Below are positions 45,203 through 54,135 of a stretch of DNA of 64,000 nt, in pieces. Position 1 is the first letter of the stretch; every line of letters starts with the position of its first letter. Location of the stretch: assembly GCA_017557525.1 (NCBI GenBank), contig JAFYYN010000147.1:1-64000 (forward strand), read 5' to 3'. The DNA is from Lachnospiraceae bacterium (lineage in GTDB: Bacteria; Bacillota; Clostridia; Lachnospirales; Lachnospiraceae). The position numbers were made by a program, and so were the translations under genes. The notes beneath the pieces are model-generated. The model ran no database searches. It saw only the letters and a list, made by a program, of their open reading frames with translations, and was not told the origin of the DNA.

Positions 45203-45276
45203 GTCCACGTAGCTCAGCAGGATAGAGCGACCGCCTCCTAAGCGGTAGGTCGGAGGTTCGAATCCTCTCGCGGACG
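45203..45276 (+). tRNA. tRNA-Arg (anticodon CCU)
   Basis: The 74-base unit has D arm GCTCAGCAGGATAGAGC, anticodon arm CCGCCTCCTAAGCGG with anticodon CCT (reads AGG), and T arm GGAGGTTCGAATCCTCT. The acceptor arm GTCCACG/CGCGGAC has one A-C mismatch at the fifth pair. CCA is not encoded. Promoter before and terminator behind it are both clear. Confidence 0.92.
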
Positions 45277-45282
45277 TAAATT

Positions 45283-45307
45283 GGAGTCTATACAGACTCC
45301 TTTTTTT
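45283..45307 (+). terminator. Terminator of tRNA-Arg
   Basis: GGAGTCT (45283-45289) pairs perfectly with AGACTCC (45294-45300) over a 4-base loop, followed by TTTTTTT. Confidence 0.92.
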
Positions 45308-45339
45308 ATGCGGTTTTGCTATTGTTAAGATGAAATAGG

Positions 45340-45368
45340 TTGAAAAAAGTTATCACTTATGTTATAAT
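45340..45368 (+). promoter_or_regulatory. Promoter of the DUF6273 lipoprotein gene
   Basis: TTGAAA (45340-45345) and a perfect TATAAT (45363-45368) are 17 bases apart, 38 bases before the start codon. Confidence 0.8.
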
Positions 45369-45405
45369 CTCCGTGTTTCTTTTATAAGGAAGGGGAAAAT
45401 AGAAA

Positions 45406-46251
45406 ATGAAAAAGATAATTGGCATTATGCTTGGTATTGTTATTATGTTATCCTGTCAGGGCTGCGGGATGTCCGGTAATAATGACAAGGTCATAGTAGA
45501 TGACGAAAAAGGACTTGATATAGTTTCGATGATATCGGACGGGACAGCTGCTGACTTAAAAAGAGGTCAGGTTGTTGCATTTGGTAAATTTGAGCAGGAC
45601 AACAATGACAGTAATGGCAGCGAGAGTATTAACTGGGTTGTACTCAATGTAAATAAGGATAAAAAAGAGATCACACTTACCAGCAAATATGCTTTGGAAT
45701 GCATGCCCTATGACAGCGAAGAAGATTTAAAGAACCGTTTTCCGGATGGCAAGGGCGGTATTAACTGGGATAATGTAAATGTTACTTGGGAAGACAGTAC
45801 ATTACGTACCTGGCTGAATAATGATTTTTATAATTCCGCATTCGATGATGAAGAGAAAAAGCTTGTTGCAAAACAGACCCTGGAAAATAAAGACAACAGC
45901 TATGGTAACTGTACCGGCAAGGGTGGAAATTCCACAGAAGACTATGTATTTATTTTTTCCAATGAAGAAATAGTAAATACAGATTATGGTTATGATTATA
46001 ATACCGAAAACGCTGACGAAAACAGAAGATGTACTTGTACCGAGTATGCAAAGGCACACGGCGGAAAGAACTTCTCGTGGAACAGTAAGCTCTGCTGCTT
46101 CTACTGGCTCAGATCTCCCGGATTTACAAATAAGGATGCCACATATGTCAGCGATCATGGATATGTTGGCATGAACGGAGTCCATGTAAGCAAGTACGAA
46201 TATGACAATGACTGCTGTGTACGTCCGGTTATCGTTCTTGAGATGAAATAA
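45406..46251 (+). CDS. DUF6273-type lipoprotein
   Basis: The 281-residue protein has a lipoprotein signal (MKKIIGIMLGIVIMLSCQGC; lipid anchor at C17 or C20). The rest is a DUF6273-like domain: GQVVAFGKFEQDNN, SINWVVLNVNKDKKEITLTS, SKYALECMPYDS, DSTLRTWLNNDFYNSAFDDE, YWLRSPGF and CVRPVIVLEM. The fold is a sulfatase-modifying/formylglycine-like surface domain of unknown role that is widespread in gut Clostridia. A relative lies at 61321, with a vestige at 62561. It is anchored on the outside of the cell membrane and is followed after 17 bases by a response regulator, so the two may share a transcript. Confidence 0.8.
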   Translation: MKKIIGIMLGIVIMLSCQGCGMSGNNDKVIVDDEKGLDIVSMISDGTAADLKRGQVVAFGKFEQDNNDSNGSESINWVVLNVNKDKKEITLTSKYALECMPYDSEEDLKNRFPDGKGGINWDNVNVTWEDSTLRTWLNNDFYNSAFDDEEKKLVAKQTLENKDNSYGNCTGKGGNSTEDYVFIFSNEEIVNTDYGYDYNTENADENRRCTCTEYAKAHGGKNFSWNSKLCCFYWLRSPGFTNKDATYVSDHGYVGMNGVHVSKYEYDNDCCVRPVIVLEMK

Positions 46252-46268
46252 GAATAACTTACAAAATT

Positions 46269-46976
46269 ATGATAAAAATACTCCTTGTTGATGATGAACC
46301 ATTATTATTGGAAAGTCTTGAGATAGTGCTTACCTTAAAGGGTGGCTTTGAGGTTTGCGGTACTGCAGGAAACGGAATAAAGGCATTAGAGATATTAAAG
46401 GAAACTCATGCCGATGTTATGCTCATAGATCTTAACATGCCGGGAATGGGAGGCATCGAGCTCATTAAAAAGGTAAAGGAGCTTTATCCTGAAATCAGGA
46501 TGGTCGTGCTTACTACATTTTACGATGAGAAAAATATTTCAGAGGCACTTTCAAGCGGAGCTTCGGGATATCTGCTCAAGGATTCCGGAAAAGATGCCAT
46601 CATCGAAGCGGTAAACCAAGCAGTTAAGGGTGTAGGAGTGCTGGATGCTAAGGTACTGCAAAAGCTGACCGGCATGCTTAGTTCGCAAGCGCTTGGAATG
46701 GATACAGAAAACAAATCCGGCACCGGAAGGATCGAGGGTGCCGGAAATACAAATGAAATAAATGGATCTGATTCCATAGAAACCTTAATGGAAAAAGCCG
46801 GACTTACCGACCGCGAAAAAGAGATAGCAAGACTCTTAGCAGAAGGGTGCAATAATTCGCAGATAGCTTCAGTACTGTTTATTTCCGAGGGTACTGTAAA
46901 AAATTATGTTTCCATAATATATGATAAATTTGATATCAGAGACAGAGCTAAACTTGTGGCTTATTTAAGAGGATGA
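46269..46976 (+). CDS. NarL/LuxR-family response regulator (orphan)
   Basis: A 235-residue regulator: receiver domain with the acidic pair DDE, phosphoacceptor D54 in VMLIDLNMPGMGG, and conserved T/K positions (VVLTTF, YLLKDSG). After a glycine/serine/asparagine-rich linker (about 140-170) comes the LuxR helix-turn-helix (LTDREKEIARLLAEGCNNSQ, then VLFISEGTVKNYVSIIYDKF). It would activate genes when phosphorylated. No histidine kinase is adjacent; the nearest one at 51107 pairs with its own OmpR-type regulator. The linker is longer than usual. Confidence 0.92.
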   Translation: MIKILLVDDEPLLLESLEIVLTLKGGFEVCGTAGNGIKALEILKETHADVMLIDLNMPGMGGIELIKKVKELYPEIRMVVLTTFYDEKNISEALSSGASGYLLKDSGKDAIIEAVNQAVKGVGVLDAKVLQKLTGMLSSQALGMDTENKSGTGRIEGAGNTNEINGSDSIETLMEKAGLTDREKEIARLLAEGCNNSQIASVLFISEGTVKNYVSIIYDKFDIRDRAKLVAYLRG

Positions 46977-46980
46977 TGTT

Positions 46981-47751
46981 TTACCATCCCTGCTCAATGA
47001 GCCATCCGTTTAATCCGCGCTCACGGCTCCTGATATCGCTGTTCTTTTCCAGTTTCCCTAATTTATATTCACCTTTGATATTGCCGTCAACAATATACAT
47101 AACCCTGCTGCACTTTGCGGCAACCTTGGCATCATGAGTAACGAGCATGATGGTGGTCCCTTCATCATTTATCTTACCAAGTTCGGTCATAACTTCTTCA
47201 GAACTTGAGCGGTTAAGGGCTCCTGTAGGCTCATCCGCAAATATGAGTTTAGGCTTATTGATCATGCTTCGGCAGATACACGCACGCTGGAGCTGGCCAC
47301 CGGAGACCTCGTTAATGTCATTATCTGCAATATCTATTATTCCCAGCTTTTTCATAAGAGATTTTCCGTACTCTGTCTTCTCTTTTTTAGAAAGCTTGTT
47401 AGCCTTTGACTGACGTGCAGGGAGAATTATATTATCCAGGATATTCAGGTTTTTAAGCATATACATCTGCTGGAAGATGAAGCCCATCTCATCGAGTCTT
47501 ACATTTGCAAGTTCCTTTGCGCCCATCTTTGAGATATCCTTTCCACAGAAATTTACTTCCCCCGCAGTCATATTGTCCATACCTGAAACTGTGTAGAGCA
47601 GGGTGGATTTTCCTGAACCGGAAGGTCCCATGATGGCGATCATCTCGCCTTCTTCTACAGTGAAATTCACATTCTTTAAAACATTATTCTGCCTCTTATT
47701 AACCACATAAGTCTTGCACAGATCTTTAACTTCTAATATATTCTTGCTCAT
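46981..47751 (-). CDS. ABC transporter ATP-binding protein (MacB/BceA type)
   Basis: A 256-residue ATPase with Walker A GPSGSGKS (42-49), Q-loop FIFQQMYMLKN, signature VSGGQLQRA, Walker B LIFADEPTGALN and H-loop LVTHD. The order and the FtsX-like permease upstream place it in the group that exports or senses peptides, such as bacitracin-type resistance systems and lipoprotein release. It follows the permease after 23 bases, and a two-component system is encoded on the other strand beyond the permease. It converges with the NarL-type gene with only four bases between the stops. Confidence 0.93.
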   Translation of the reverse strand: MSKNILEVKDLCKTYVVNKRQNNVLKNVNFTVEEGEMIAIMGPSGSGKSTLLYTVSGMDNMTAGEVNFCGKDISKMGAKELANVRLDEMGFIFQQMYMLKNLNILDNIILPARQSKANKLSKKEKTEYGKSLMKKLGIIDIADNDINEVSGGQLQRACICRSMINKPKLIFADEPTGALNRSSSEEVMTELGKINDEGTTIMLVTHDAKVAAKCSRVMYIVDGNIKGEYKLGKLEKNSDIRSRERGLNGWLIEQGW

Positions 47752-47774
47752 TCTTGTTTACCTCTTTCTTTTTT

Positions 47775-50144
47775 TTACTCGATACTGTTGATTTCGTTGG
47801 CACTGATTCTTCTCACTGACATTGCACACAGAAATACTCCAAACAGTGTGGCTGCGATTATGATGCCCGGATAGATTAAATAGCTATCCAGAATATCCGG
47901 ATCAAATATTACGTTCTTCACGCCCATGGCTCTGAATATCGCACCGCCTGATAACTGACACACAGGATTATTTAAGAGCATAGCCAGCACAGTTGATATC
48001 AATAGTATTATAAATACTCTGAGTGTCTGCCAGCCCACTATTGAAGAATCTCTGAAACCTAAAGCCTTAAGGCAGGCAATCTCACCACGATCCTTGGTAA
48101 GAAATGACTTTTCCATAAGTACAGCTACCAGAATATTTATCAAGATTACTACCAAAAGTATCAGCCACTTTGTATCATCCAGGTAGGAAGCCGAATGGAT
48201 TATCTTATCCGTAAATTCACCGGGATCATAAATAGTATAATCAGGAAGCAGCTCCTTCATCTTTTCGATACGCTCTGAGATTACCTTGTTCGAAGGATTA
48301 TCCGTAAAATCAATCTCTATTCCCCAGATACCGTTCATGTATTTATAGTTTCTGACATCATTCTGATGGAGCCTTACTCCTTCTCCCATGTTTGCCATGA
48401 TCTCAAATGTTCCAGTTATTATATATTCCTTTGAACCCTCCTGGTCGGACAGGGTTATTTTATCCCCTATCTTTACTCCAAGTTTATCCATAAGCTTAAA
48501 ATGCATTGCCAACTCGTTCGGATTCTGCGGAGCGCTTCCGTCCACATAAGTATTATAATCGCCGGTATCAGTATTTACTCCCAGGAAAGTCATGGATCTT
48601 GCGGACAGATCATCCTTTTTTAAGGTATAATTAAATAGTACTTCTGCAGCCACCTTACAAGGTATTCCATTTTCTTCCAGAAGATTTTCCATATCTTCCA
48701 GGTCCTTTTTAAGCAATTCCTTACCGTTATCATTATGATAATCAGTTATATTCTTTGTACTTGAAAGATATACATCAGACTCCGTAACTCCAAACCACCT
48801 GACAAGTTTTTCACTCCTTAAGGTATTGATACAATTTAGAACTATCATAACCAGAAGTATTCCGATGGTAAATATGGTGATCATCACAACAAAATGTTTT
48901 ATTCCGCTTAAAATATCATTGATAGACATGAAAAGTACCGGACGGGAACCCGATTTTGAAAGCTTAAGGAAACCTTTCTTTTTATATCTTTCACCGGTAC
49001 TGCCGTTTCTTATTGCATCGACAGGTGTAAACTTCTTTATCTGTCTGGTCGAATGGAATCCAAAAAACATTACTATAATAACAACTGCTAATGCACTGAT
49101 AACAGAAAGTACCCCCGAACCTTCATCGGATATTACCATAGTCTCCTTAGTTTTTTCCATAAGCAGATTGGCAAAAGGGAAGGAACATATAAATCCGACT
49201 ATAGCTCCAAGTACTGCCAGCGCCATATATTTTATCAGATAAAGCATTCTTATCCCGGAACTTGGTATACCTATAGCTTTCATGATACCTATTTCCCTGA
49301 ATTCCTCACTGATCGTAAAGGATATGGTATATTTAAGAATAAACAAAGCTATTATGATAAGACAGATGCTTACTATCATTAGCATTCCTGCCACAAACAT
49401 TTCCATCAGATATGTGAACTTCATCGTGCCCTTTGTGTCCATAAAAGCTATGTTGTTACACGAAGAAAGTTCCTTTCTTAAGTCATCCGTATTATCCGTA
49501 TAGAAATAGTTGAGACTTCCCAGATACTGATCTATATTTTCTCCTTTTAAGTAGTCTGAGAAATCCTCTTCACTAATCAGTATTCTCGGAGAATCCATAA
49601 GTGAACCACCGAAAAAGGCATCCTTAATAACTCCCAACACTTTTAATTTCTTCTTTGTCCCGTCAATGGTAAGTGTTATTTCATCCCCTACATCCGATTT
49701 TAACAATTCCAGGGTACTTTTCCTTATATAAACTCCACCCTTCGGTACCTCAGTTATTTCAAGGTTTTCTGCCGAATAAAAGTATCTGTTTATTCTTCTT
49801 TCAATGGAGCTTACCATTACTATCTCAGATGCTATAATGGATTCACCGGTTTTAATCTCTATCCCTTCAACGTTGTATAAAATCGGTTCTGTTTTAACAT
49901 CCTTTACATAAGGAAGTCCTTTTGCTATTTCTGCCGAAGGTCTTTCTTCTCCCTGTGCTCTTTCTATGGATACGAAATCGCCCACTTCCGCCATTTCAAA
50001 AAACTTGTCAAGAGAATTCATGATCCCGGAAAGGTTAGTCGCGCTCGAACATACAAAAGTTACTGAAAGTACGATGAAGATAAAGATGATGAAGTTCATC
50101 GTTTTTTTTCTTTTTAAATCTCTTTTTAGTATTTCAAAAAACAT
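47775..50144 (-). CDS. FtsX-like ABC permease
   Basis: A 789-residue permease with an N-terminal membrane segment (NFIIFIFIVLSVTFVCSSAT), a large extracellular domain (about 40-240), three membrane segments (about 255-370, with EEFREIGIMKAIGIPSSGI, the FtsX/MacB signature), then a second half with the same pattern: another single segment, a soluble domain (460-660), and a final three-segment bundle with KDRGEIACLKALGFRDSSIV. The duplicated architecture is that of BceB-like or MacB-like exporters. AAGGAG precedes the ATG. Likely controlled by the divergent two-component system. Confidence 0.9.
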   Translation of the reverse strand: MFFEILKRDLKRKKTMNFIIFIFIVLSVTFVCSSATNLSGIMNSLDKFFEMAEVGDFVSIERAQGEERPSAEIAKGLPYVKDVKTEPILYNVEGIEIKTGESIIASEIVMVSSIERRINRYFYSAENLEITEVPKGGVYIRKSTLELLKSDVGDEITLTIDGTKKKLKVLGVIKDAFFGGSLMDSPRILISEEDFSDYLKGENIDQYLGSLNYFYTDNTDDLRKELSSCNNIAFMDTKGTMKFTYLMEMFVAGMLMIVSICLIIIALFILKYTISFTISEEFREIGIMKAIGIPSSGIRMLYLIKYMALAVLGAIVGFICSFPFANLLMEKTKETMVISDEGSGVLSVISALAVVIIVMFFGFHSTRQIKKFTPVDAIRNGSTGERYKKKGFLKLSKSGSRPVLFMSINDILSGIKHFVVMITIFTIGILLVMIVLNCINTLRSEKLVRWFGVTESDVYLSSTKNITDYHNDNGKELLKKDLEDMENLLEENGIPCKVAAEVLFNYTLKKDDLSARSMTFLGVNTDTGDYNTYVDGSAPQNPNELAMHFKLMDKLGVKIGDKITLSDQEGSKEYIITGTFEIMANMGEGVRLHQNDVRNYKYMNGIWGIEIDFTDNPSNKVISERIEKMKELLPDYTIYDPGEFTDKIIHSASYLDDTKWLILLVVILINILVAVLMEKSFLTKDRGEIACLKALGFRDSSIVGWQTLRVFIILLISTVLAMLLNNPVCQLSGGAIFRAMGVKNVIFDPDILDSYLIYPGIIIAATLFGVFLCAMSVRRISANEINSIE

Positions 50145-50272
50145 CTTAGGTACTCCTTAAATTTTTATTCCAACGTTGTGCCCCAAGTATAAACCGGAAA
50201 TTATTAAACAATCATTAAATACTAAAAAGAATTTTTAACTTTTTACAAGTGTTTTTTTCGAGCAAAAATCTG

Positions 50273-50301
50273 TTGATAATTATTTTGCGTTTTGGTAACA
50301 T
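50273..50301 (+). promoter_or_regulatory. Possible promoter of the OmpR-type two-component genes
   Basis: TTGATA (50273-50278) and TAACAT (50296-50301) are 17 bases apart, 65 bases before the regulator start, in the shared 220-base spacer with the FtsX gene. Confidence 0.5.
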
Positions 50302-50365
50302 GATGTTAGGTGATTTAGGTAATGGGAATCAGACTCATAAAATTGATTTTGGAAGGATACAGATC

Positions 50366-51046
50366 ATGGCAGATATTTTAGTAGTGGAAGACAATCTTGA
50401 AATGGGAACTCTCCTTTGTGATTTTTTACAGGCAGAGGGTTATACTACAGAGCACTGTATGGATGGTGCAGATGCGGTCCAAATGTTTGTTGATTCCAAG
50501 GCGAAGCTGGTAATCCTTGATATTATGCTGCCGCACCTTGACGGATACGGTATCTGCAAAAAGATCAGGGAAACTTCCAATGCTCCGGTTATAATGGTAA
50601 GTGCAAAGAACATGAAGGACGACAAGCTCAAAGGTCTTCTGCTCGGTGCTGATGACTATATAGAAAAGCCGTATGATATTGATATCCTGATCGCAAAGGT
50701 AAAGGGCATATTTGCAAGGAGATACAGCGATGACGCTTTATCCGATGGCTTCTTGAAAATAAATAAGCTTCGCCATACTGTAAGCGTACTTAAAGGTTCC
50801 GAGGAAACTCCGGAAATAGAACTGACCCAGAAGGAATTTGAATTATTAACTCTTCTGGTGGAAAACACGGGAAAGACGATGAACAAGGATTTCCTGTTTA
50901 ATAAGATATGGGGTATTGACAGTGACTCCGAACAGCAGACGTTAACTGTGCATATAAAATGGCTGAGACAGAAAATTGAAGAAGACCCCAAGAACCCGAA
51001 GCACATAATAACCGTATGGGGCGTCGGTTACCGGTATGAGAAATAA
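50366..51046 (+). CDS. OmpR-family response regulator
   Basis: A 226-residue regulator: receiver with EDN, phosphoacceptor D52 in LVILDIMLPHLDG, K in the DDYIEKPYDIDIL phrase, and a winged-helix DNA-binding domain (ELTQKEFELLTLLVENTGKT, SEQQTLTVHIKWLRQKIEED, PKHIITVWGVGYRYE). The ATG at 50366 (MADILVVEDN) has GGAAGGAT before it; the frame opens earlier at 50249 but without conserved sequence. The kinase follows after 60 bases. Divergent from the FtsX/ABC genes, which are probable targets. Confidence 0.94.
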   Translation: MADILVVEDNLEMGTLLCDFLQAEGYTTEHCMDGADAVQMFVDSKAKLVILDIMLPHLDGYGICKKIRETSNAPVIMVSAKNMKDDKLKGLLLGADDYIEKPYDIDILIAKVKGIFARRYSDDALSDGFLKINKLRHTVSVLKGSEETPEIELTQKEFELLTLLVENTGKTMNKDFLFNKIWGIDSDSEQQTLTVHIKWLRQKIEEDPKNPKHIITVWGVGYRYEK

Positions 51047-51106
51047 AGATGTTCTCATCAAGATAAATCAGACTGAGGCGTAGATTAAATAATAGGAATA
51101 AAAAAA

Positions 51107-52357
51107 ATGAAAAGTTTCCGTAAATTATTTGCAGTAGCAATTATCGGCATGATAATAATTGCCCTGACTGCGAACCTTATCGTTATAATAGGAAAAAAGG
51201 GTGACAATGGTCGCCCTTATCGTGTTGAAGCAGAAAGGATCGCTTATGAAATAGAACAGGGTAAGGAAATAGATTATTCGGGGTATAAATATATAACCGG
51301 TGTTACAAAGCTTGAGGTCATGTCCGATATGCAGATAGCAGAATATTTCGACGCTGAAGACGATTATATCATAAAATTGGTCAACGGATATCTATACAGG
51401 TTTGATTACTCTTTTAATGAAAAGGACAACACCGTTAAAATCGTGATCATAGTAAACATATGTCTTGGAGTAAGCTTCCTGTTCATAATCCTGCTTCTGA
51501 TATATTTCAGGGTTAAGCTTATAGGACCATTCAACAAAATGGCCGGACTTCCTTCAGAACTTGCCAAAGGAAATATAACAGCACCTATAGAAGCAGAAAA
51601 GAATAAGTATTTTGGAGATTTTGTCTGGGGTCTTAACCTTCTTCGCGAAAGACTTGAAAAAGGCAAACAGCAGGATCTTGAAGCAAAGAAAAATAATAAA
51701 AGCCTGATCCTTTCACTTTCGCATGACATAAAAACTCCGCTAGGTATAATAGAGCTTAACTCTAAAGCACTCCAACGTGGCCTTTATGAAAATGACAAGG
51801 AAAAAAAGGACAGGATTGCAGGTGTTATAAACGATAAATGCGGTGAGATAAAGGATTATGTTGACCAGATCATAAAGGCATCCAAAGAAGACTTCCTGGA
51901 GCTTGAGGTAAATAACTCGGATTTCTATCTGTCTAAAGTAATTGAAAACATCAGAAATGTATATGCCGATAAGTTAGAACTTCTACAGATTGGCTTAACG
52001 GTTGAAGATTATACCGACTGCCTTTTAAAAGGAGATGTTGACAGAGCCATAGAAGTACTGCAGAACCTGATGGAGAATGCTGTGAAATATGGTGATGGTA
52101 AGGAGATAAAATTAAGTTTCTCGCGCGAGGAAAACAGCCAGCTGATTTCCGTTTCCAATACAGGATGCACCCTTTCAGATACAGAACTGCTTCATATATT
52201 TGACAGCTTCTGGCGCGGTTCCAATGTGGGTACCAATAACGGAAGCGGTTTAGGTCTTTATATCTGCAAGCAACTCATGAACCGGATGAACGGGGATATA
52301 TTTGCAGAGATACATGACGGAAAGATGATAGTCACGGCAGTATTTGGGATGTCGTAA
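51107..52357 (+). CDS. Sensor histidine kinase
   Basis: A 416-residue kinase with two membrane segments (about 8-29 and 111-134) that flank an extracellular sensor loop of about 80 residues, a HAMP-like stretch, the H-box SLSHDIKTPLG (phosphoryl acceptor H206), N-box LMENAVKYG, G1 and G2 (GSGLGLYICK). It should phosphorylate the adjacent OmpR-type regulator. Together with the divergent FtsX/ABC genes this resembles Bac/Vnc-like peptide-sensing systems; the sensor loop is longer than in intramembrane-sensing BceS kinases, so the stimulus is uncertain. Confidence 0.92.
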   Translation: MKSFRKLFAVAIIGMIIIALTANLIVIIGKKGDNGRPYRVEAERIAYEIEQGKEIDYSGYKYITGVTKLEVMSDMQIAEYFDAEDDYIIKLVNGYLYRFDYSFNEKDNTVKIVIIVNICLGVSFLFIILLLIYFRVKLIGPFNKMAGLPSELAKGNITAPIEAEKNKYFGDFVWGLNLLRERLEKGKQQDLEAKKNNKSLILSLSHDIKTPLGIIELNSKALQRGLYENDKEKKDRIAGVINDKCGEIKDYVDQIIKASKEDFLELEVNNSDFYLSKVIENIRNVYADKLELLQIGLTVEDYTDCLLKGDVDRAIEVLQNLMENAVKYGDGKEIKLSFSREENSQLISVSNTGCTLSDTELLHIFDSFWRGSNVGTNNGSGLGLYICKQLMNRMNGDIFAEIHDGKMIVTAVFGMS

Positions 52358-52367
52358 AAACAATCAT

Positions 52368-52403
52368 CTCCAATTATAAGCAAAAAATCGCTTATAATTG
52401 GAG
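52368..52403. terminator. Bidirectional terminator 1 between kinase and DUF4097 genes
   Basis: CTCCAATTATAAGC (52368-52381) pairs perfectly over 14 bp with GCTTATAATTGGAG (52390-52403). T-rich tracts lie on both sides for the convergent genes. Confidence 0.75.
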
Positions 52404-52424
52404 AAAAACGCCAAAAAACACAAA

Positions 52425-52469
52425 AAATCTCCAATTATAGCGCACTTTTTGCTTTATAATTGGAGATTT
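52425..52469. terminator. Bidirectional terminator 2 (related hairpin)
   Basis: AAATCTCCAATTATA (52425-52439) pairs with TATAATTGGAGATTT (52455-52469), 15 bp perfect, followed by TTTTTT on the plus strand. It shares the core TCCAATTATA with terminator 1, so the pair looks duplicated. Confidence 0.8.
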
Positions 52470-52511
52470 TTTTGTTACCATTTGTGACCATGTCACGAAT
52501 GAATAAGCAGC

Positions 52512-53483
52512 TTATTTTACGAAATCTATATCAATGTCACCTGTTGAGGTTTTAACATTTACATAATTCTTATCATCTGTGAAGTCTTTCTTGTAGCTCT
52601 TTTCAAATTCCTGATTTCCAATCCTGATATCACCTGTTGAAGTATGAAGGTCGAAGCTGTAATATGAATCGCTGCCCTTTAATTCTAACTCAACTTCACC
52701 GGTTGAAGTCTTGATATCAATCTTATCGATCTCTGATCCGAGTACTTTGATATCTGAGGTACTTCCTTCTGCACCAAAGTAATTGATGGTGTTCTGGTTA
52801 AGTGTTATATCGCCTGTTGAAGTATCGGATGTGAGCTTTCTGTTTACGATTGAATTTGATAACTTAAATTCACCGGTTGATGTTTCGGTCTCAATATTTT
52901 CTGAGCTGATATAATCTACTGTGATATCACCGGTAGAGGTCTTGATATAGCCGTCCTTGATAAAGCCGTGGCTTACGCTTACATCACCGGTAGAGGTCTT
53001 GATATTACCATCAAAGCCTAATCCTGTAACCTTAATATCGCCTGTTGAGCTTCTTACATCAAGCTTGTTACCAACTTCTGTTGAAGGAGTGGTTATTGTG
53101 ATGTAAGGATTTCTGTCATCTGAAATGAAGCTGAAGTCAAATATGCTAAAGCTGTTGCTTTCGTTTGTATCCACTGTAAGAACACCGTTTTCGCAAGTGA
53201 TCTCAGGGATCTTGTCCTCAGGAACATAATAAGTAACTGAGTATTTGTCACCGTTTTCGATATTTATATCGATTGTACTTGTGATAACCTTTATAGTACT
53301 GAATTCATCTACTATTTCTGTTTTGTTTACATATTCATCGTCTGAAGCTGTCTTTACTTTAAAGTCTTTTAAGTCAAAACGCATTTTCCAGGTTCCGCCG
53401 TTTAAGGTACCTATTGCGGCAAGTCCAATGCCGCTAACTAACATTAATACTGCTATGATCAACCAAATTCTTGAGCCTTTCAT
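52512..53483 (-). CDS. DUF4097 surface beta-helix protein
   Basis: A 323-residue protein with one N-terminal membrane anchor (IWLIIAVLMLVSGIGLAAIG) and an extracellular part. From about residue 130 to the end there are nine repeats of S-T-G/S-D/E-I/V (for example TSTGDITVDY, TSTGEVELEL, TSTGDIDIDF), the turn pattern of the DUF4097 right-handed beta helix. It overlaps the DUF1700 gene by one base. PadR-DUF1700-DUF4097 operons are common in Firmicutes and resemble the LiaG/membrane-stress modules. Role unknown; perhaps envelope-stress sensing. Confidence 0.9.
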   Translation of the reverse strand: MKGSRIWLIIAVLMLVSGIGLAAIGTLNGGTWKMRFDLKDFKVKTASDDEYVNKTEIVDEFSTIKVITSTIDINIENGDKYSVTYYVPEDKIPEITCENGVLTVDTNESNSFSIFDFSFISDDRNPYITITTPSTEVGNKLDVRSSTGDIKVTGLGFDGNIKTSTGDVSVSHGFIKDGYIKTSTGDITVDYISSENIETETSTGEFKLSNSIVNRKLTSDTSTGDITLNQNTINYFGAEGSTSDIKVLGSEIDKIDIKTSTGEVELELKGSDSYYSFDLHTSTGDIRIGNQEFEKSYKKDFTDDKNYVNVKTSTGDIDIDFVK

Positions 53484-54088
53484 TATTCAATTCCTCCCTG
53501 CATTTTCTTTCTGCTGTGTCTTGCAGCCATTTTCTTGATGATACCTGAGATCATCTTAACCATAAGCTTTGCGAGAACTGATGTAAGTAACAGGAACATG
53601 ATTCCTAAGCCCGTTACAAACAATCCTGCGCCGAGAACTACAAATTTCTGTCCAAAACCGGGTGTTATGAAACCAACAATTATCAAAAGTAAACCGGCGA
53701 GTACACAGGCAACACCTGATACTCCGAATGCAAATACGATCGATCCGATCGTGATGATAAACGAGATAAATATTACTACTGCCGCAAATGCAAGCGGTAT
53801 AGCGATCGGGGAAGCGAAGATTCCTAAGATTGCCAGCCATACGATGGAACCGAAGCCCTTTGTGGTTTTCTTTTCCTGCTGTTCCTCAATCTTTCGTTCC
53901 GTGGTCTGCGCGATTATCTGACGGGCCACTTCCTTAGGAGTTCCAAGATGTACACATACATCACCCTCCGGTGGCAGATTCAGATCGTCTATATACTCGC
54001 TGTAATACTCTAATGCATCGAGCTTGTCTTCGTCGGTCAGGTGTCTTAACCGGTATTCAAGCTCTTGCATAAATGCCTGCTTATTCAT
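53483..54088 (-). CDS. DUF1700-family membrane protein
   Basis: A 201-residue protein: a soluble N-terminal part with EYRLRHLTDEDKLDALEYYS and LGTPKEVARQIIAQ, then four hydrophobic segments from about 75 to 180 rich in glycine, isoleucine and valine, and a basic tail (KKMAARHSRKKMQGGIE). It fits DUF1700, an integral membrane family between PadR regulators and DUF4097 proteins. Function unknown. AAGGAGGATC precedes the ATG; the adhesin gene overlaps its stop. Confidence 0.9.
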   Translation of the reverse strand: MNKQAFMQELEYRLRHLTDEDKLDALEYYSEYIDDLNLPPEGDVCVHLGTPKEVARQIIAQTTERKIEEQQEKKTTKGFGSIVWLAILGIFASPIAIPLAFAAVVIFISFIITIGSIVFAFGVSGVACVLAGLLLIIVGFITPGFGQKFVVLGAGLFVTGLGIMFLLLTSVLAKLMVKMISGIIKKMAARHSRKKMQGGIE

Positions 54089-54135
54089 TTAAAAGATCCT
54101 CCTTAAAGTTTATAAATATTAGTTTTTTATTTTGA

